Shown in pieces: positions 23,001 to 30,837 of a stretch of DNA of 64,000 nucleotides. The number at the start of each line of letters is the position of its first letter. Position 1 is the stretch's first letter. The position numbers and the translations under genes are program-made. Origin of the DNA: Actinostola sp. cb2023 (lineage: Eukaryota; Cnidaria; Anthozoa; Actiniaria; Actinostolidae); NCBI GenBank assembly GCA_033675265.1, contig JAUJYZ010001260.1, positions 913,501-977,500 on the forward strand, written 5' to 3'. The notes under the pieces are model-generated. The model searched no databases. It saw only the letters and a program-made list of their open reading frames with translations, and was not told the DNA's origin.

Positions 23001-24574
23001 CAGACTATATTTTATAAAAGTTTCTGTTTCGATTTGAAAATCCGTAAACGGTATACTCTGGAAATGGCACTTCGATTGAAGTTTGTCTTGGTTATTTACT
23101 CTTTCCAGGAAGCTTCCTAAATCCAATCTCCTACCAGAAACTCTTTTCCAAGATGCCAAGAAGGAATTCAAAGTGTGCCACGTTGTCAGCATGTACCAGA
23201 AACTGGAGGAAATCTTCTCTGTTTTTGCTGCCGAGAATGTTGGCGACACATATCGAAGTGCACTGTCTGAGGAGATGACGGATCGCCTCAAGAAGGTATA
23301 ATACTGACAATAATCACCTGAATTAATTATATAAATGAATTAGTATTATTTTTAATTAATTATATAAATTTGTGTACTTTTGTTTAAATATTACCCTCTA
23401 GATAATTGTGCATACTATTTATCATTCAAGGTCACCGATAATCTCGGAGCTGATAACATAGACGAGCTGACGATCGTCTTAACAGCTCTACGTCGATTCA
23501 TCTTCCGTTACTTACTGTCAGACCTTGACGACCAATGGTCCAGAGACCCTCACGAAAACGTTGTCAATCAACTTGACGACCCCTCCCTCTGGTCACTGAC
23601 AGTGACGTCACATACCGGTGACGTCAGCAAGGACCAGTCAACACCGGTGTTCAAGCAGCTAATCAGCAAGTTTGTACCGCAATCGATGCGTGCTGCCGAA
23701 GTCTATTCTGTGATGACATTTTACGACACCTTTGTCAAGGTAAGTTGTGTTATGAAGTGTGGAATTACTGCATGGGAGCATTAGTTTGACAAATCATCAC
23801 TGAATTGTTGCCACAATTGATAGATTGGCAGCTTGACAATTTAAACTAGTTTGACAAACCATTGTAAAAAAAACGCGCGCTCTTCAAACTTCAGGTTTTG
23901 GACTTTTCCAATGAATTTCCGATGAATTTCCGATGAATTTCTAATGAATTTCCAATGAATTTCCGATGAATTTCCAATGAATTTCCCATGAATTTCCCAT
24001 GAATTTCCGATGAATTTCTTATGAATTTCCGATGAATTTCTAATGAATTTCCGATGAATTTCCGATGAATTTCCAAAGAATTTCCAATGAATTTCCATTG
24101 AATTTCCGATGAATTTCCATGAATTTCCAATGAATTTCCGATGAATTTCCAAAGAATTTCCGATGAATTTCTAATGAATTTCCGATGAATTTCCAAAGAA
24201 TTTCCGATGAATTTCCAATGAATTTCCAAAGAATTTCCAAAGAATTTCCGATGAATTTCCGAGGTTTGAAGAATGTGTTTTTTTTCAGTGGTCATTGACG
24301 TGTTCTGTGACCATTAATTGAACAACATCAAAAACAACGACATAAACGACGACGAAATCGAGAGAGAAGACCAACTGTTTTCGAGTCTAGTCGCCTTTTT
24401 TCCAACCTGTTTTTAGTGTCCAACTGTATACAGTTTGGTTTATTAAAGTTTGTCATGATTTAACAATGTGTTTTCATTTTACAGACAAGGGAGAAGAAGA
24501 AGCAACTAGCCAAGAGAGCAGGCAGAAAGACTCGAGCTAAAATGGCTCCCAATTTTAAATCTAGATTCGCATAA
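4741..24574 (+). CDS. RNF213-like: RNF213/mysterin-like giant AAA+ protein, copy 1 (complete, 14 coding exons)
   Basis: Joining 14 coding exons with matching phases gives 4,915 residues; start ATG at 4791, stop 24572-24574. Order of parts: acidic and Lys/Glu-rich disordered N-terminus (1-355), CBM20-like beta-sandwich segment (about 358-465), long helical stalk, AAA2 P-loop PGLGKT (1773-1778), AAA3 Walker A GETGCGKT (2153-2160) with Walker B FFDE (2212-2213), AAA4 Walker A GKPGCSKS (2481-2488) with Walker B LLDE (2556-2557), degenerate AAA5/6, then the shell region and a basic C-terminal tail. Vertebrate RNF213 is a cytosolic ATPase and ubiquitin ligase acting against bacteria, viruses and on lipid droplets. 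Here no RING finger is visible; an Asp/Ser tract (about 3519-3626) sits in its place, and the RZ finger is degenerate. Ligase activity is therefore doubtful, while ATPase motifs are intact. Family assignment is confident; precise function is inferred. Confidence 0.93.
5073..5215. mobile_element. 143-bp MITE-like inverted repeat element in intron 2
   Basis: The ends GAGTGATGGCACTTAACCC and its complement near 5190-5215 form about 26-bp inverted repeats. Copy 3 lacks it (near 57300). Copy 2 keeps only the left end near 30864 and then diverges. Confidence 0.65.
5216..6015. other. remainder of copy 1 intron 2
   Basis: Intron DNA with repeated GCATGCTCTGT/AGAGCAC phrases around 5385-5610, forming imperfect inverted repeats, shared with copy 3 (57470-57720). 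No coding signal is seen. The 3' end CTGTCTTAG is the exon 3 acceptor. Confidence 0.6.
6016..6825 (+). CDS. RNF213-like: copy 1 exon 3 (Lys/Glu-rich linker)
   Basis: Phase 0 to 0, 270 codons, residues 86-355. It starts with a run of lysines and continues with Glu/Gln/Ser-rich sequence, likely disordered or coiled coil. Donor CAG|GTAAGA is strong. The exon is conserved but variable in the other copies; copy 2 has a frameshift near its end. Confidence 0.9.
6977..8670 (+). CDS. RNF213-like: copy 1 exon 4 (CBM20-like module and start of stalk)
   Basis: Acceptor TTTCGACAG and donor AAAG|GTAATC; phase 0 to 2; residues 356-919 plus two bases. The first 110 residues have aromatic beta-strand patterns (RQFYFYVDVQVP, YWRIRAF, FYFYVVHPGN) resembling the carbohydrate-binding CBM20 fold known in RNF213. 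From STGLFWFARDVYSKMC onward the sequence is helical and much more conserved between copies. The beta module is the most variable segment in the array. Confidence 0.92.
8801..13637 (+). CDS. RNF213-like: copy 1 exon 5 (stalk, AAA1-AAA3 and start of AAA4)
   Basis: A 4,837-nt exon, phase 2 to 0, residues 920-2532. It begins RITKETLRCLCQE after TTTCAG. It holds the AAA2 P-loop SDLPGLGKTEL, the AAA3 Walker A GETGCGKTS and Walker B VWVFFDEIN, the sensor-like IAACNPY, and the AAA4 Walker A VVGKPGCSKSLS. Donor is AAG|GTAATT after 13637; the reading frame runs past it for 75 nt before a stop. Confidence 0.95.
13852..14179 (+). CDS. RNF213-like: copy 1 exon 6 (AAA4 Walker B)
   Basis: Phase 0 to 1, residues 2533-2641. 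VVLLDEVGLAE is the AAA4 Walker B, followed by the sensor segment VVGISNWALDAAKMNRA, a signature of the RNF213 family. Confidence 0.95.
14293..14429 (+). CDS. RNF213-like: copy 1 exon 7
   Basis: Phase 1 to 0, residues 2642-2687, too short for a long open frame but fixed by acceptor ACAAACAG, donor AAG|GTAAAT and phase. It reads LNEEMLSCLAQSYHEYQ and FHGLRDYYSLIK, the latter typical of RNF213. Confidence 0.9.
14491..15006 (+). CDS. RNF213-like: copy 1 exon 8 (AAA5/6 region)
   Basis: Phase 0 to 0, residues 2688-2859. HLMLITSGESALGII occupies the place of a P-loop but has no GKT/S, so this module should not hydrolyse ATP. It ends NPMCQ before donor CAG|GTATGC. Confidence 0.93.
15711..16991 (+). 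CDS. RNF213-like: copy 1 exon 9
   Basis: Phase 0 to 0, residues 2860-3286. It starts VHDGFRCIVLVDEGKVDYTDPPFLNRFEKQ, a well-conserved RNF213 stretch (AAA6), and continues into the region before the E3 shell. Donor is AAG|GTAAAG. Confidence 0.94.
17113..17261. mobile_element. short TIR element in intron 9
   Basis: The ends ACTCGGCGGG and CCCGCCGAGT are inverted complements. The right part, 17232-17261, is itself a small hairpin with a GCCACAGGCA loop. The same insertion is in copy 2 (44177-44325), so it predates that duplication or was carried by gene conversion. AACAAGACGCTCTG just before the left end recurs in other insertions of the window. Confidence 0.6.
17384..21170 (+). CDS. RNF213-like: copy 1 exon 10 (E3-shell region, RING replaced by acidic tract)
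   Basis: Phase 0 to 1, residues 3287-4548. After LTRNYIRAFEDAMP comes an Asp/Ser/Asn tract of about 107 residues (nt about 18080-18400) coded by GATGAC repeats. The sequence then resumes with TPFLENFFNALCETLLPNEDL, matching the segment that follows the RING in vertebrate RNF213. No C-x2-C ... C-x-H RING spacing exists in the exon. At 4187-4209 a Cys-poor FTCLCG...SCPQ...LC occupies the RZ finger position. The rest is helical shell. Confidence 0.93.
21308..21558 (+). CDS. RNF213-like: copy 1 exon 11
   Basis: Phase 1 to 0, residues 4549-4632. It includes YDFDKIERELAGRFLMKR, resembling the RNF213 motif before the C-terminal helical domain. Acceptor CCCCCTAG; donor AGG|GTTAGT. Confidence 0.9.
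21611..22143. repeat. (CCTT)n-rich polypyrimidine tract in intron 11
   Basis: About 530 bp of almost pure pyrimidine on the + strand, CTTCC units with internal CTCCCTT and TTGCTT variants and a duplicated inner block. Long open frames here (Phe/Leu/Pro/Ser or Lys/Glu/Gly/Arg) are repeat artefacts. Copy 2 has a longer tract at 48691-49373. Confidence 0.95.
22161..22674. mobile_element. copy-1-specific insertion, possible solo LTR
   Basis: Copy 2 runs directly from AATAAACAAGCA into TTCTCGTTTGACC, whereas copy 1 has about 510 bp between. The insert starts TGACTACAC (22165) and ends near AAATTACA, with ATTT on both sides. TG...CA ends, no coding capacity and this size fit a solo LTR, but no internal domain proves it. 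Confidence 0.5.
22696..22961 (+). CDS. RNF213-like: copy 1 exon 12
   Basis: Phase 0 to 2, residues 4633-4720. It starts VHLGTTGGLRCFPYSN; acceptor CCTTTTCAG and donor AAAAG|GTAAAT. No start codon leads it, so it is found by splice sites and by identity with the copy 2 exon. Confidence 0.9.
23109..23295 (+). CDS. RNF213-like: copy 1 exon 13
   Basis: Phase 2 to 0, residues 4721-4783, reading RKLPKSNLLPETLFQDAKKE and ending DRLKK before donor AAG|GTATAA. Confidence 0.9.
23431..23739 (+). CDS. RNF213-like: copy 1 exon 14
   Basis: Phase 0 to 0, residues 4784-4886, the C-terminal helical domain (VTDNLGADNIDELTIVLTAL...). Strong donor AAG|GTAAGT. Confidence 0.92.
23911..24262. repeat. 11-bp tandem repeat in intron 14
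   Basis: About 32 units of ATGAATTTCCR. The 11-bp period keeps AATTT tracts nearly in phase with the DNA helix. Because 11 is not a multiple of 3, all minus-strand frames give the same KFIGNS/EIH repeats, so the open frames are artefacts. Copy 2 has a more disturbed array at 51221-51450. Confidence 0.93.
24485..24574 (+). CDS. RNF213-like: copy 1 exon 15 (last coding exon)
   Basis: Phase 0, 29 codons plus TAA. It encodes a basic tail TREKKKQLAKRAGRKTRAK followed by MAPNFKSRFA. The acceptor TTTTACAG and in-frame stop agree with copy 2. Lys/Arg clusters could act as a nuclear signal or bind RNA or lipid; this is speculation. Confidence 0.85.
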   Translation, partial: TREKKKQLAKRAGRKTRAKMAPNFKSRFA

Positions 24575-24788
24575 GGCGATTTTCAGCTTCAAGAGTTTGT
24601 TTTTAACAACATTTTTACAACAATGACATGATGTTATAGGTTATAGGACGGTATTAGTTTAACATGGTAATCATCTTTGAGACAACATTTCTAGTATAGG
24701 CTAAGGCGTCGACATTTAGCCAGTTTTAGTCGCTCGAGTTATGTAGAAATTGTGGTTTGTTGTGCAATAATAGCCCTTTGCATTGACA

Positions 24789-24794
24789 AATAAA
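24789..24794 (+). terminator. poly(A) signal AATAAA of copy 1
   Basis: Consensus AATAAA about 215 nt after the stop codon; the same hexamer in the same context follows copy 2 at 51924. Confidence 0.55.
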
Positions 24795-25062
24795 TCGAAT
24801 GGAAACGTATTTTAAAATGCAACACTTTATTGGTTCCTGGGACGGGACGGTTGGTCTCCCTGTGGCAAGAGAGGAGGAGGAGGACTGGACTGAGAATTTC
24901 GGTCTGTTTGACCTTCTTTCGTTCCAAATGTAGGCAACTGTAGGCAACACGGAAGAAAGCCCCCAGTCTCTCCGGTCATTAGGACGACGGGAAGACCAGA
25001 GACGAGAAAGAGACTTGAGAGAGACGCATGCGCAGCAGGCTAGTGGTGGAAACATGAAGAGT

Positions 25063-25157
25063 TACAATCTCGTTCCCAGAGCCGTTATTTCTTACTGCGC
25101 ATGCTCTTTCGTCGAGCATGCGCAGTAAGAAATAACGGCTCTGGGGACGAGATTGTA
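25063..25157. repeat. 44-bp palindrome with 7-nt loop
   Basis: 25063-25106 and 25114-25157 are inverted complements with a single mismatch, separated by TTTCGTC. It can extrude a cruciform. In copy 2 the right arm is kept but the left arm is replaced by unrelated GTAGCCTGCGTAGC sequence (52200-52307). Confidence 0.9.
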
Positions 25158-25316
25158 AAAGTTACAATCTACCAGTAATGTTACCGGTACCAATCTTAAT
25201 GTTTTATAATAAACAGTTGAATAATGACATTGAAAGGACATTTTCTGATTAGTTAGAACGTGCGTGGATATAGCATGATGTAATCATAAAAAAGTATCTC
25301 GAAACTTTTCCACTGT

Positions 25317-26327
25317 TGTGTATTATAATAATAATACTTTATTAATTCTCCCCCATGGGGCTTTTCAGAATCACTACTTAACTATAAATGTACAACGATA
25401 ATTTAAATAGAAATAGATAGATATAATACAAATATATATATAAATTCTAATTATTCAAGGAAATGTTTCATAACAAAATTAAAACTATTTACAGAAGTTA
25501 AAGACTTAAAGTCATTTGGTAAATTATTCCATAATGAAACAGCTCTATATAAAAACGTGTGTTGACCAGATGCTGAACGATAGAAAAGTATCTGTAACAT
25601 AGTCTTATTTCTGGTGTTACGATGGTGTATCGGCTGAGATCTTGTTTGAAGCTTATCAGATAAATACTTAGGAGCTAAGCCCCTCCTGCATTTAAATGTC
25701 ATTATGGCATCTCTAAGTATTATCATAGTGTCCACCGGCAACCAATTTAACTGCTTTAGAACCGGTGTTATATGATCAAATTTCCTAGTGTTCGTAATTA
25801 TCCGTGCAGCAAAGTGTTGTACCCTCTGTAATTTAGTAATGTTTTTCTTTGATGTGTTTGACCAGACAGATGAGCAGTAATATAATCTGCTGAAAACCAA
25901 AGTGTGTACAACGGTTGTTAATGTTTCTTTATCTAGTAAATGTTTCACTCGATTAACTTGACAGAGAAGGCCTGTACACTTTGAAACCACTTGTGTGATG
26001 TGATCATCATAAGTTAAGCTGGAATCCAACATGACACCAAGATCTCTGGCTAAGGGTACCGGAGATATTTCCTTGCCAAGAAGAGTAACACGGAAGCCGT
26101 CTTGTATTTTGTTTAACATCTGACGTGTTCCCAATAGAAGAAGTTTTGTTTTGTCAGTATTTAAGAGAAGACTATGGTTACAGCACCATGTGGCTATCTT
26201 TCGTAGATCCGCAGTAAGGTGAGCCATGGCGTCCTCGGTGTCTTTGACTGGGAAAGATAGATATAGCTTGGAGTCGTCTATATAGGATTCCAAATTGCAT
26301 GCATTTGGGATGCATGCAATTTGGAAT
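25317..26327 (-). mobile_element. 5'-truncated non-LTR retrotransposon (CR1/L2/jockey-like RT fragment)
   Basis: The minus-strand frame 26362-25451 reads SYIDDSKLYLSF, the RT catalytic YxDD box, then TKLLLLGTR, LGVMLDSSLTYDDHI, LQRVQHFAARII and LYRAVSLWNNLP, all standard for the RT C-terminus of LINE elements. RT fingers and endonuclease are missing. The 3' end has an AATAAAGTATTATTATTATAAT tail pattern. Copy 2 lacks the whole segment (CCACTGTATATTGAATGAAT near 52735). The open frame upstream of the YIDD box runs through an inverted repeat and is not RT. Confidence 0.9.
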
Positions 26328-26534
26328 TGAATGAATGCCTGCTTCATCACAAGGCCCAGCATGCTTTGCAGACTCCATTTCCGAGCGTTAAAAAATGACG
26401 GCCGTGCTGGATATGAAAATATAAATTGATGATATCAGCAAGGATTAAGATGGAAATAATTCGAATAACATTTTAATGTATTTCATTTAGCAAAAAGAAA
26501 GTTTTTCCACTGACAAAAATAGAACTTAGAATAT

Positions 26535-26607
26535 TGGAGAATCCGGGTATCGATCCCGGTACCTCTCGCATGCTAAGCGAGCGCTCTACCATTTGAGCTA
26601 ATCCCCC
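26535..26607 (-). tRNA. tRNA-Ala (AGC), repeat unit 1
   Basis: 73 nt folding as a full cloverleaf: acceptor GGGGGAT/ATTCTCC, D stem GCTC/GAGC, anticodon arm CTCGC-TTAGCAT-GCGAG, T arm CCGGG-ATCGATA-CCCGG, discriminator A. A TTTTT Pol III stop lies just downstream on the minus strand (26515-26519). Confidence 0.95.
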
Positions 26608-26842
26608 ATCACACGTTATTAAATTATTATTACAGGTAATTCATGATTGCCTGGTTTATCAAACACCTCGCCTGCTGAGCGAGCGACCATACAAGACATA
26701 GATGTTGTCATCAAAGACTAGTTTTAACTAGTAAACTAGTCTTTGATGACACTTCTATTAACTGATCCAAAATATGTTGTGGATGTGGAAAAAATAGCTG
26801 AATCATTTTACCAGCAAAAAGCAGTCATTATAAAAAGATATA

Positions 26843-26914
26843 TAGCAGAGCGAGGTTTCGATCCTCGGACCTCTGGGTTATGGGCCCAGCACGCTTCCAC
26901 TGCGCCACTCTGCT
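26843..26914 (-). tRNA. initiator tRNA-Met (CAT), repeat unit 1
   Basis: 72 nt starting AGCAGAGTGGCGCAGTGGAA and ending CTCTGCTA, with the eukaryotic initiator features A1:T72, three G:C pairs at the anticodon stem (GGGCCCATAACCC) and T-loop ATCGAAA. TTTTT terminator at 26832-26836 on the minus strand. Confidence 0.95.
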
Positions 26915-27187
26915 TATCTTGTTAACATAAACATATTTTTTGTTTACACCGATTGACACTGGACGTGACGTGAGAGTTTTCAAAAGCCTCCGTTTTCGCC
27001 TTCTACGACACTATTTACCAATACGACAGGGTTCCGTTTTCAAATTATCTCCTGACTCTGGGGAGTGTTTTTTTTTTCGATGAAAACGATCAGCCAATTA
27101 ACGATTTCGGTGGTGTTAGTGTGGACACAGCAAGGCCAAATGGTGTATTTCATCTAACTCGGATTTTAGAATCTCAACATCAACAAT

Positions 27188-27259
27188 AGCTGAGTGGCGC
27201 AGTGGAAGCGTGCTGGGCCCATAACCCAGAGGTCCTAGGATCAAAACCTCGCTCTGCTA
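27188..27259 (+). pseudogene. initiator tRNA-Met pseudogene, repeat unit 1
   Basis: Same length as the iMet genes, but position 4 of the acceptor is T instead of A, the T stem starts CTAGG instead of CGAGG, and the B-box GATCGAAAC is GATCAAAAC. The intact counterpart is at 53713-53784. Confidence 0.8.
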
Positions 27260-27457
27260 GTTATTTTTTCTTTTCTTTTTTTGAAGACTTATTTTGCTGG
27301 TAAAGTTAGTCAACAAATTGATTTGGACAATTTTTTTTCCGTCAAAATAATAAAAAATAAATCATATGAGTGAATAGATGGACGAAAGTATGAATCGGTG
27401 AATATCGTAAGCATTGTAAATTAATACTCTCTACAAGATATCTACTAATTATATAGC

Positions 27458-27488
27458 AGCAGAGTGTCGCCGTGGAAGCGTGCTGGGG
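27458..27488 (+). pseudogene. 5' fragment of initiator tRNA-Met
   Basis: AGCAGAGTGTCGCCGTGGAAGC then GTGCTGGGG matches the 5' half of iMet with two changes and stops in the anticodon stem. The same relic is at 54039-54069. Confidence 0.7.
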
Positions 27489-28373
27489 TTTTGCCAAACG
27501 GGTTCGCAAACTGATGATGATGGTAAAATGTTCAGCCGTCATCTCATTTGCGAAAGCTAATTAGTCCCGGTTCAAACGTCGCTCTTCAGTCGCCCCAAAA
27601 CTAATTACATCAAACGTCTAATTATCTATTGTTTCGAATGCATTTGATTAGGTTCGGTGCTGGGCCTAAAGAGTGTTAGAACATCCAGGCCGCCATTTTG
27701 AAATACAAGTGCCGGATGCATGATGGGATCGTGTAGAAATACAAGTCACTTTTACTTAAATAACAATCTTGGTTTTATTGGAACTGAAACAATTTCAAAC
27801 GTATTCTTTATTTGTTACAAGACGTGACTAAGTTATCTTTAAAAAGCAAAGACCTTTCTTAGCTTCTGAGACAGTACGACGCAACTCTTCTCTTCTTGGT
27901 TCGGGATCTTTCTGGATTCTAAGGAGTTCAAAAAAACAGTGTTTCCTCTTGCTATAGAGTCGTTTTCGTATGAGCGGGAAAGTTACGGTACCGTCACCGC
28001 ACCGCGCCTTGCCGTATTGATGCATCTGCACGCTTTTTGATTGGTTCTGAAAAGAAGCCATTTAAGTGTCACGGTACCGTAGATTGATCTGCACGCTTTT
28101 TGATTGGTTCAGAAAGGAAGCCATTTGAGTGTTGTAGACCGGTGTTAATCCACCTATTGTTTATTTGTGCTGACGTCACTTGTTTGTGTCACGAACTGTT
28201 GACTCACGGAAAAATGAAATACTGGGAAAATTTAAAAAAAACGCCAGCGAAAAATCGAAACGGTCGTTCTAAAAATAGACGTGACCTCTCGGAGATCGCT
28301 CCGGAGTTCTTATTGTTACTGAAAAACGGTCTCTCATTGGTTCTTACGTCCTATGACATCACGCTTTGGGCTC

Positions 28374-28409
28374 TGACGTCACTATTTTTAGTTGTTGTAG
28401 CATATAAAA
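28374..28409 (+). promoter_or_regulatory. CRE plus TATA box upstream of copy 2
   Basis: TGACGTCA (28374-28381) is followed 21 bp later by TATAAAA (28403-28409). ATTGG (inverted CCAAT) boxes lie upstream near 28040, 28100 and 28337. This is a plausible Pol II core promoter specific to copy 2; its target is unknown. Confidence 0.4.
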
Positions 28410-28585
28410 TGGTGATTGCGTGACTCTCACGGCAGATCCACCCTGATCCGCCCTGATCCGCCCGACCCAGAACGCACATTGTGTATACTACTTCCCTGTG
28501 CTCCGGAAGAGAGCACAGGGATCCCGACACTAAGAACGGGCGCATATATATTTGTAGCCTCAAAAGCAATGGTTGGGCTGCCTAT

Positions 28586-29143
28586 GGTTTTGGTTTGTAA
28601 TGTTGCAACGTTGCATTTCTGTTTTGTATTTAATTATTATTGTTATTATTACATAATTGACGTCATAATTCCGAGAAACGTATCCGAACATTCATTTTAA
28701 AAATATTTAATCAATATCAAAAACTATCCTAAAATTTCTTGTGAACTGTTCAAAACAACACAGTTTTAATTGTTTCTGCCTAAGAAATTATTGAGAATAT
28801 CATCAGGTGAATATTTCCCAGAAGAAATGAAATGATTGTTTTGAATGTATAAAAGTTAATACCGAATTCCACGAAAAATAAAACCTGCTGAATATTCATG
28901 AGTTCATGGAATAGCCACGGGACTTTCCCTACCATAAACTCGAAGTGTCATCTCATGAATCTAGGCTTACAAAAGCAATTGTGCTTACGTGGCGGCTTTG
29001 CTTGAGGCTTGGAAATATCAAGCATTTCAACGGTCAAATCCCATGCATGTAGTTGTTTCAACCATTGTGTCTGCTGTGTTTAATCTACAAAGGTATGTTT
29101 AACTACAAAATTGCCATTTAGTACTGAAGTGATTTCACTTTTC
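28586..29143 (+). promoter_or_regulatory. putative promoter/5' exon region of copy 2
   Basis: Counterpart of 1109-1700: CRE TGACGTCA 28658-28665, kappa-B GGGACTTTCC 28919-28928, minus-strand IRF-like GAAAAGTGAAAT 29132-29143, and the possible exon 1 donor after 29092. Confidence 0.45.
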
Positions 29144-29390
29144 TTCGCGCTTCGAAAGCGATTAGTTTTTGAACAATTCCTCGATTTTCATGAAGACAAG
29201 CTGCTGCAAAGTGCGTGGTATAGTAGAAACGTGAAGTAGATTCTTATTCGCGCCGAGTTTTTGTCAAGTTCCGTCGTAGTTTGTCTTGTACAAGACCTAG
29301 CTACAAAATTTGCTGACACGACACGATTGATTGAAATGAAATACTTTATATTTTAACTAAGTAAAAGTAGTTCGTATTTGAATTAAAAGG

Positions 29391-29597
29391 CTATCTAGTG
29401 CCTCTATCCTCTATCTAGTACCTCTATCCTCTATCTAGTACCTCTATCCTCTATCTAGTACCTCTATCCTCTATCTAGTACCTCTATCCTCTATCTAGTA
29501 CCTCTATCCTCTATCTAGTGCCTCTATCCTCTATCTAGTACCTCTATCCTCTATCTAGTGCCTCTATCCTCTATCTAGTGCCTCTATCCTCTATCTA
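29391..29597. repeat. 20-bp minisatellite, 10 units, copy 2 only
   Basis: Ten units of CTATCTAGTRCCTCTATCCT plus a partial unit. Copies 1 and 3 have a single unit here. Confidence 0.95.
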
Positions 29598-29656
29598 AAA
29601 TATATATTTCCTGGATATTTACATCCATTCATACTTTCACATTCGTTTTCCAAATT

Positions 29657-29840
29657 CTGTCCAACCCCCCTGATATATGAGCTTGTAGTACGTGTCATGT
29701 GATTGGCTCTGTCCAAACTCGATGATATATGAACTGGTAGTACGTGTCATGTGATTGGCTCTGTCCAAACTCGATGATATATGAGCTGGTAGTACGTGTC
29801 ATGTGATTGACTCTATCCAAACCCGATGATATATGAGCTG
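29657..29840. repeat. 52-bp minisatellite, about 3.5 units
   Basis: Diverged units of the array that has 12 units in copy 1, with ACGTGTCATGTGATTGGCT endings. Confidence 0.85.
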
Positions 29841-29984
29841 ACTTGCCGTGTGCTTTTCAATATATAGCTATATGTACAGACGCACATCATAATTGTCCTT
29901 TCTCATGTTAGTAATGTTAATAGTTTTATGCGCATGCTGTACCGTTCCATCTGGGGTAACCAGTGAGAAAGGCCCAAAATATGT

Positions 29985-30256
29985 GGAGGGGAGGGGAGGG
30001 GAGGGAGAGGGGAGGGGAGGGAGAAGGAAGGGGAGGGAAAAGGGGAGAAGAGGGAAAAGGGAGGGGAGGGAAAAGGGAGGGGAGGGAAAAGGGAGGGGAG
30101 GGAAAAGAGGGAAAAGGGAGGGGAGGGAAAAAGGGCGGGGAGGGAAAAGGGAGGGGAGGGATAAGGGAGGGGAGGGAGAAAGGAGGGGCAGGGGAAAGGG
30201 ATGGAGGGAGAAAGGAGGGAGGGAAATGGAGAAGAAGGGAAGAGAGGAGGGGAGGA
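29985..30256. repeat. G/A purine tract, copy 2
   Basis: About 270 bp of GGGGAGGGAAAAGGGAG units, homopurine on the + strand; Gly/Arg/Glu/Lys frames here are artefacts. Confidence 0.9.
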
Positions 30257-30526
30257 ACGCCTGGGCTGACCAGAGTGATTGTTTTAAATACTTTAAAACA
30301 AACTAAATGATTTCCCTCTGGGGTGGGGCAAGTCCCCCAATTGTATTTTTCCTGTTGTAATCATCTGAAATCTACCTCTATGTTTCAACATCAAACAATC
30401 TTCTGAAGTTTCCCCTTCCCAAGCAGGGTACTAAACACTCGATCTCTACATTTCAAAAATGTCTTAATCTTTAAAGCAGTACAAGCAACTCGTGTTACAA
30501 AATTTAAAACGAATCCTTCCTTTCAG

Positions 30527-30837
30527 CTGATGATGTAACAGTGAAGTAAATCCAACATCAATTTGCATCACATGCGATGGCAGATAAGAGTGTCAAGCAT
30601 GAGACTGCTATCAAAAATGACAACAGTGTGGCAAACATACCATCAGCTGAAACTCAAGAGGAGGAAAAAAGAGAACCCAGGAACGAAATGAATGTGGACA
30701 ATAAAGATGGAGGTCCTGAAGACACACAATCTTGTGCATCTAGTGATAGTGATGAAGATGATGAAATAGTAATTGATGATAGTGGAGATAATGTAGGAGA
30801 TGCTGATAATAGAGTTGGAGAAGATGTGGATGGAAAG
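30527..30837 (+). CDS. RNF213-like: copy 2 exon 2 (CDS from 30577)
   Basis: As copy 1 exon 2 but with two extra residues (SSDSDEDD) and donor AAAG|GTAAAC, a better match than copy 1 GTAGAC. EIVIDDS is conserved. Confidence 0.8.

Larger units (their letters stand above)
27260..28555. other. spacer between repeat units 1 and 2
   Basis: No gene recognised. A 45-bp phrase GATCTGCACGCTTTTTGATT... occurs twice, near 28021 and 28088. An open frame at 28100-28423 gives a basic stretch plus a hydrophobic C-terminus but has no family resemblance. Most of 27660-28550 is absent before copy 3. Confidence 0.5.

Noticed and set aside
23841..24295. Minus-strand frames with repeated EIHRKFIGNS, suggesting a repeat protein
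   Set aside because: An 11-bp repeat produces the same peptide in all three frames; no start context or conservation of frame in copy 2.
28100..28423. Possible small membrane protein (basic stretch plus hydrophobic C-terminus)
   Set aside because: No homologue recognised, not present in the other units, overlaps promoter-like motifs.
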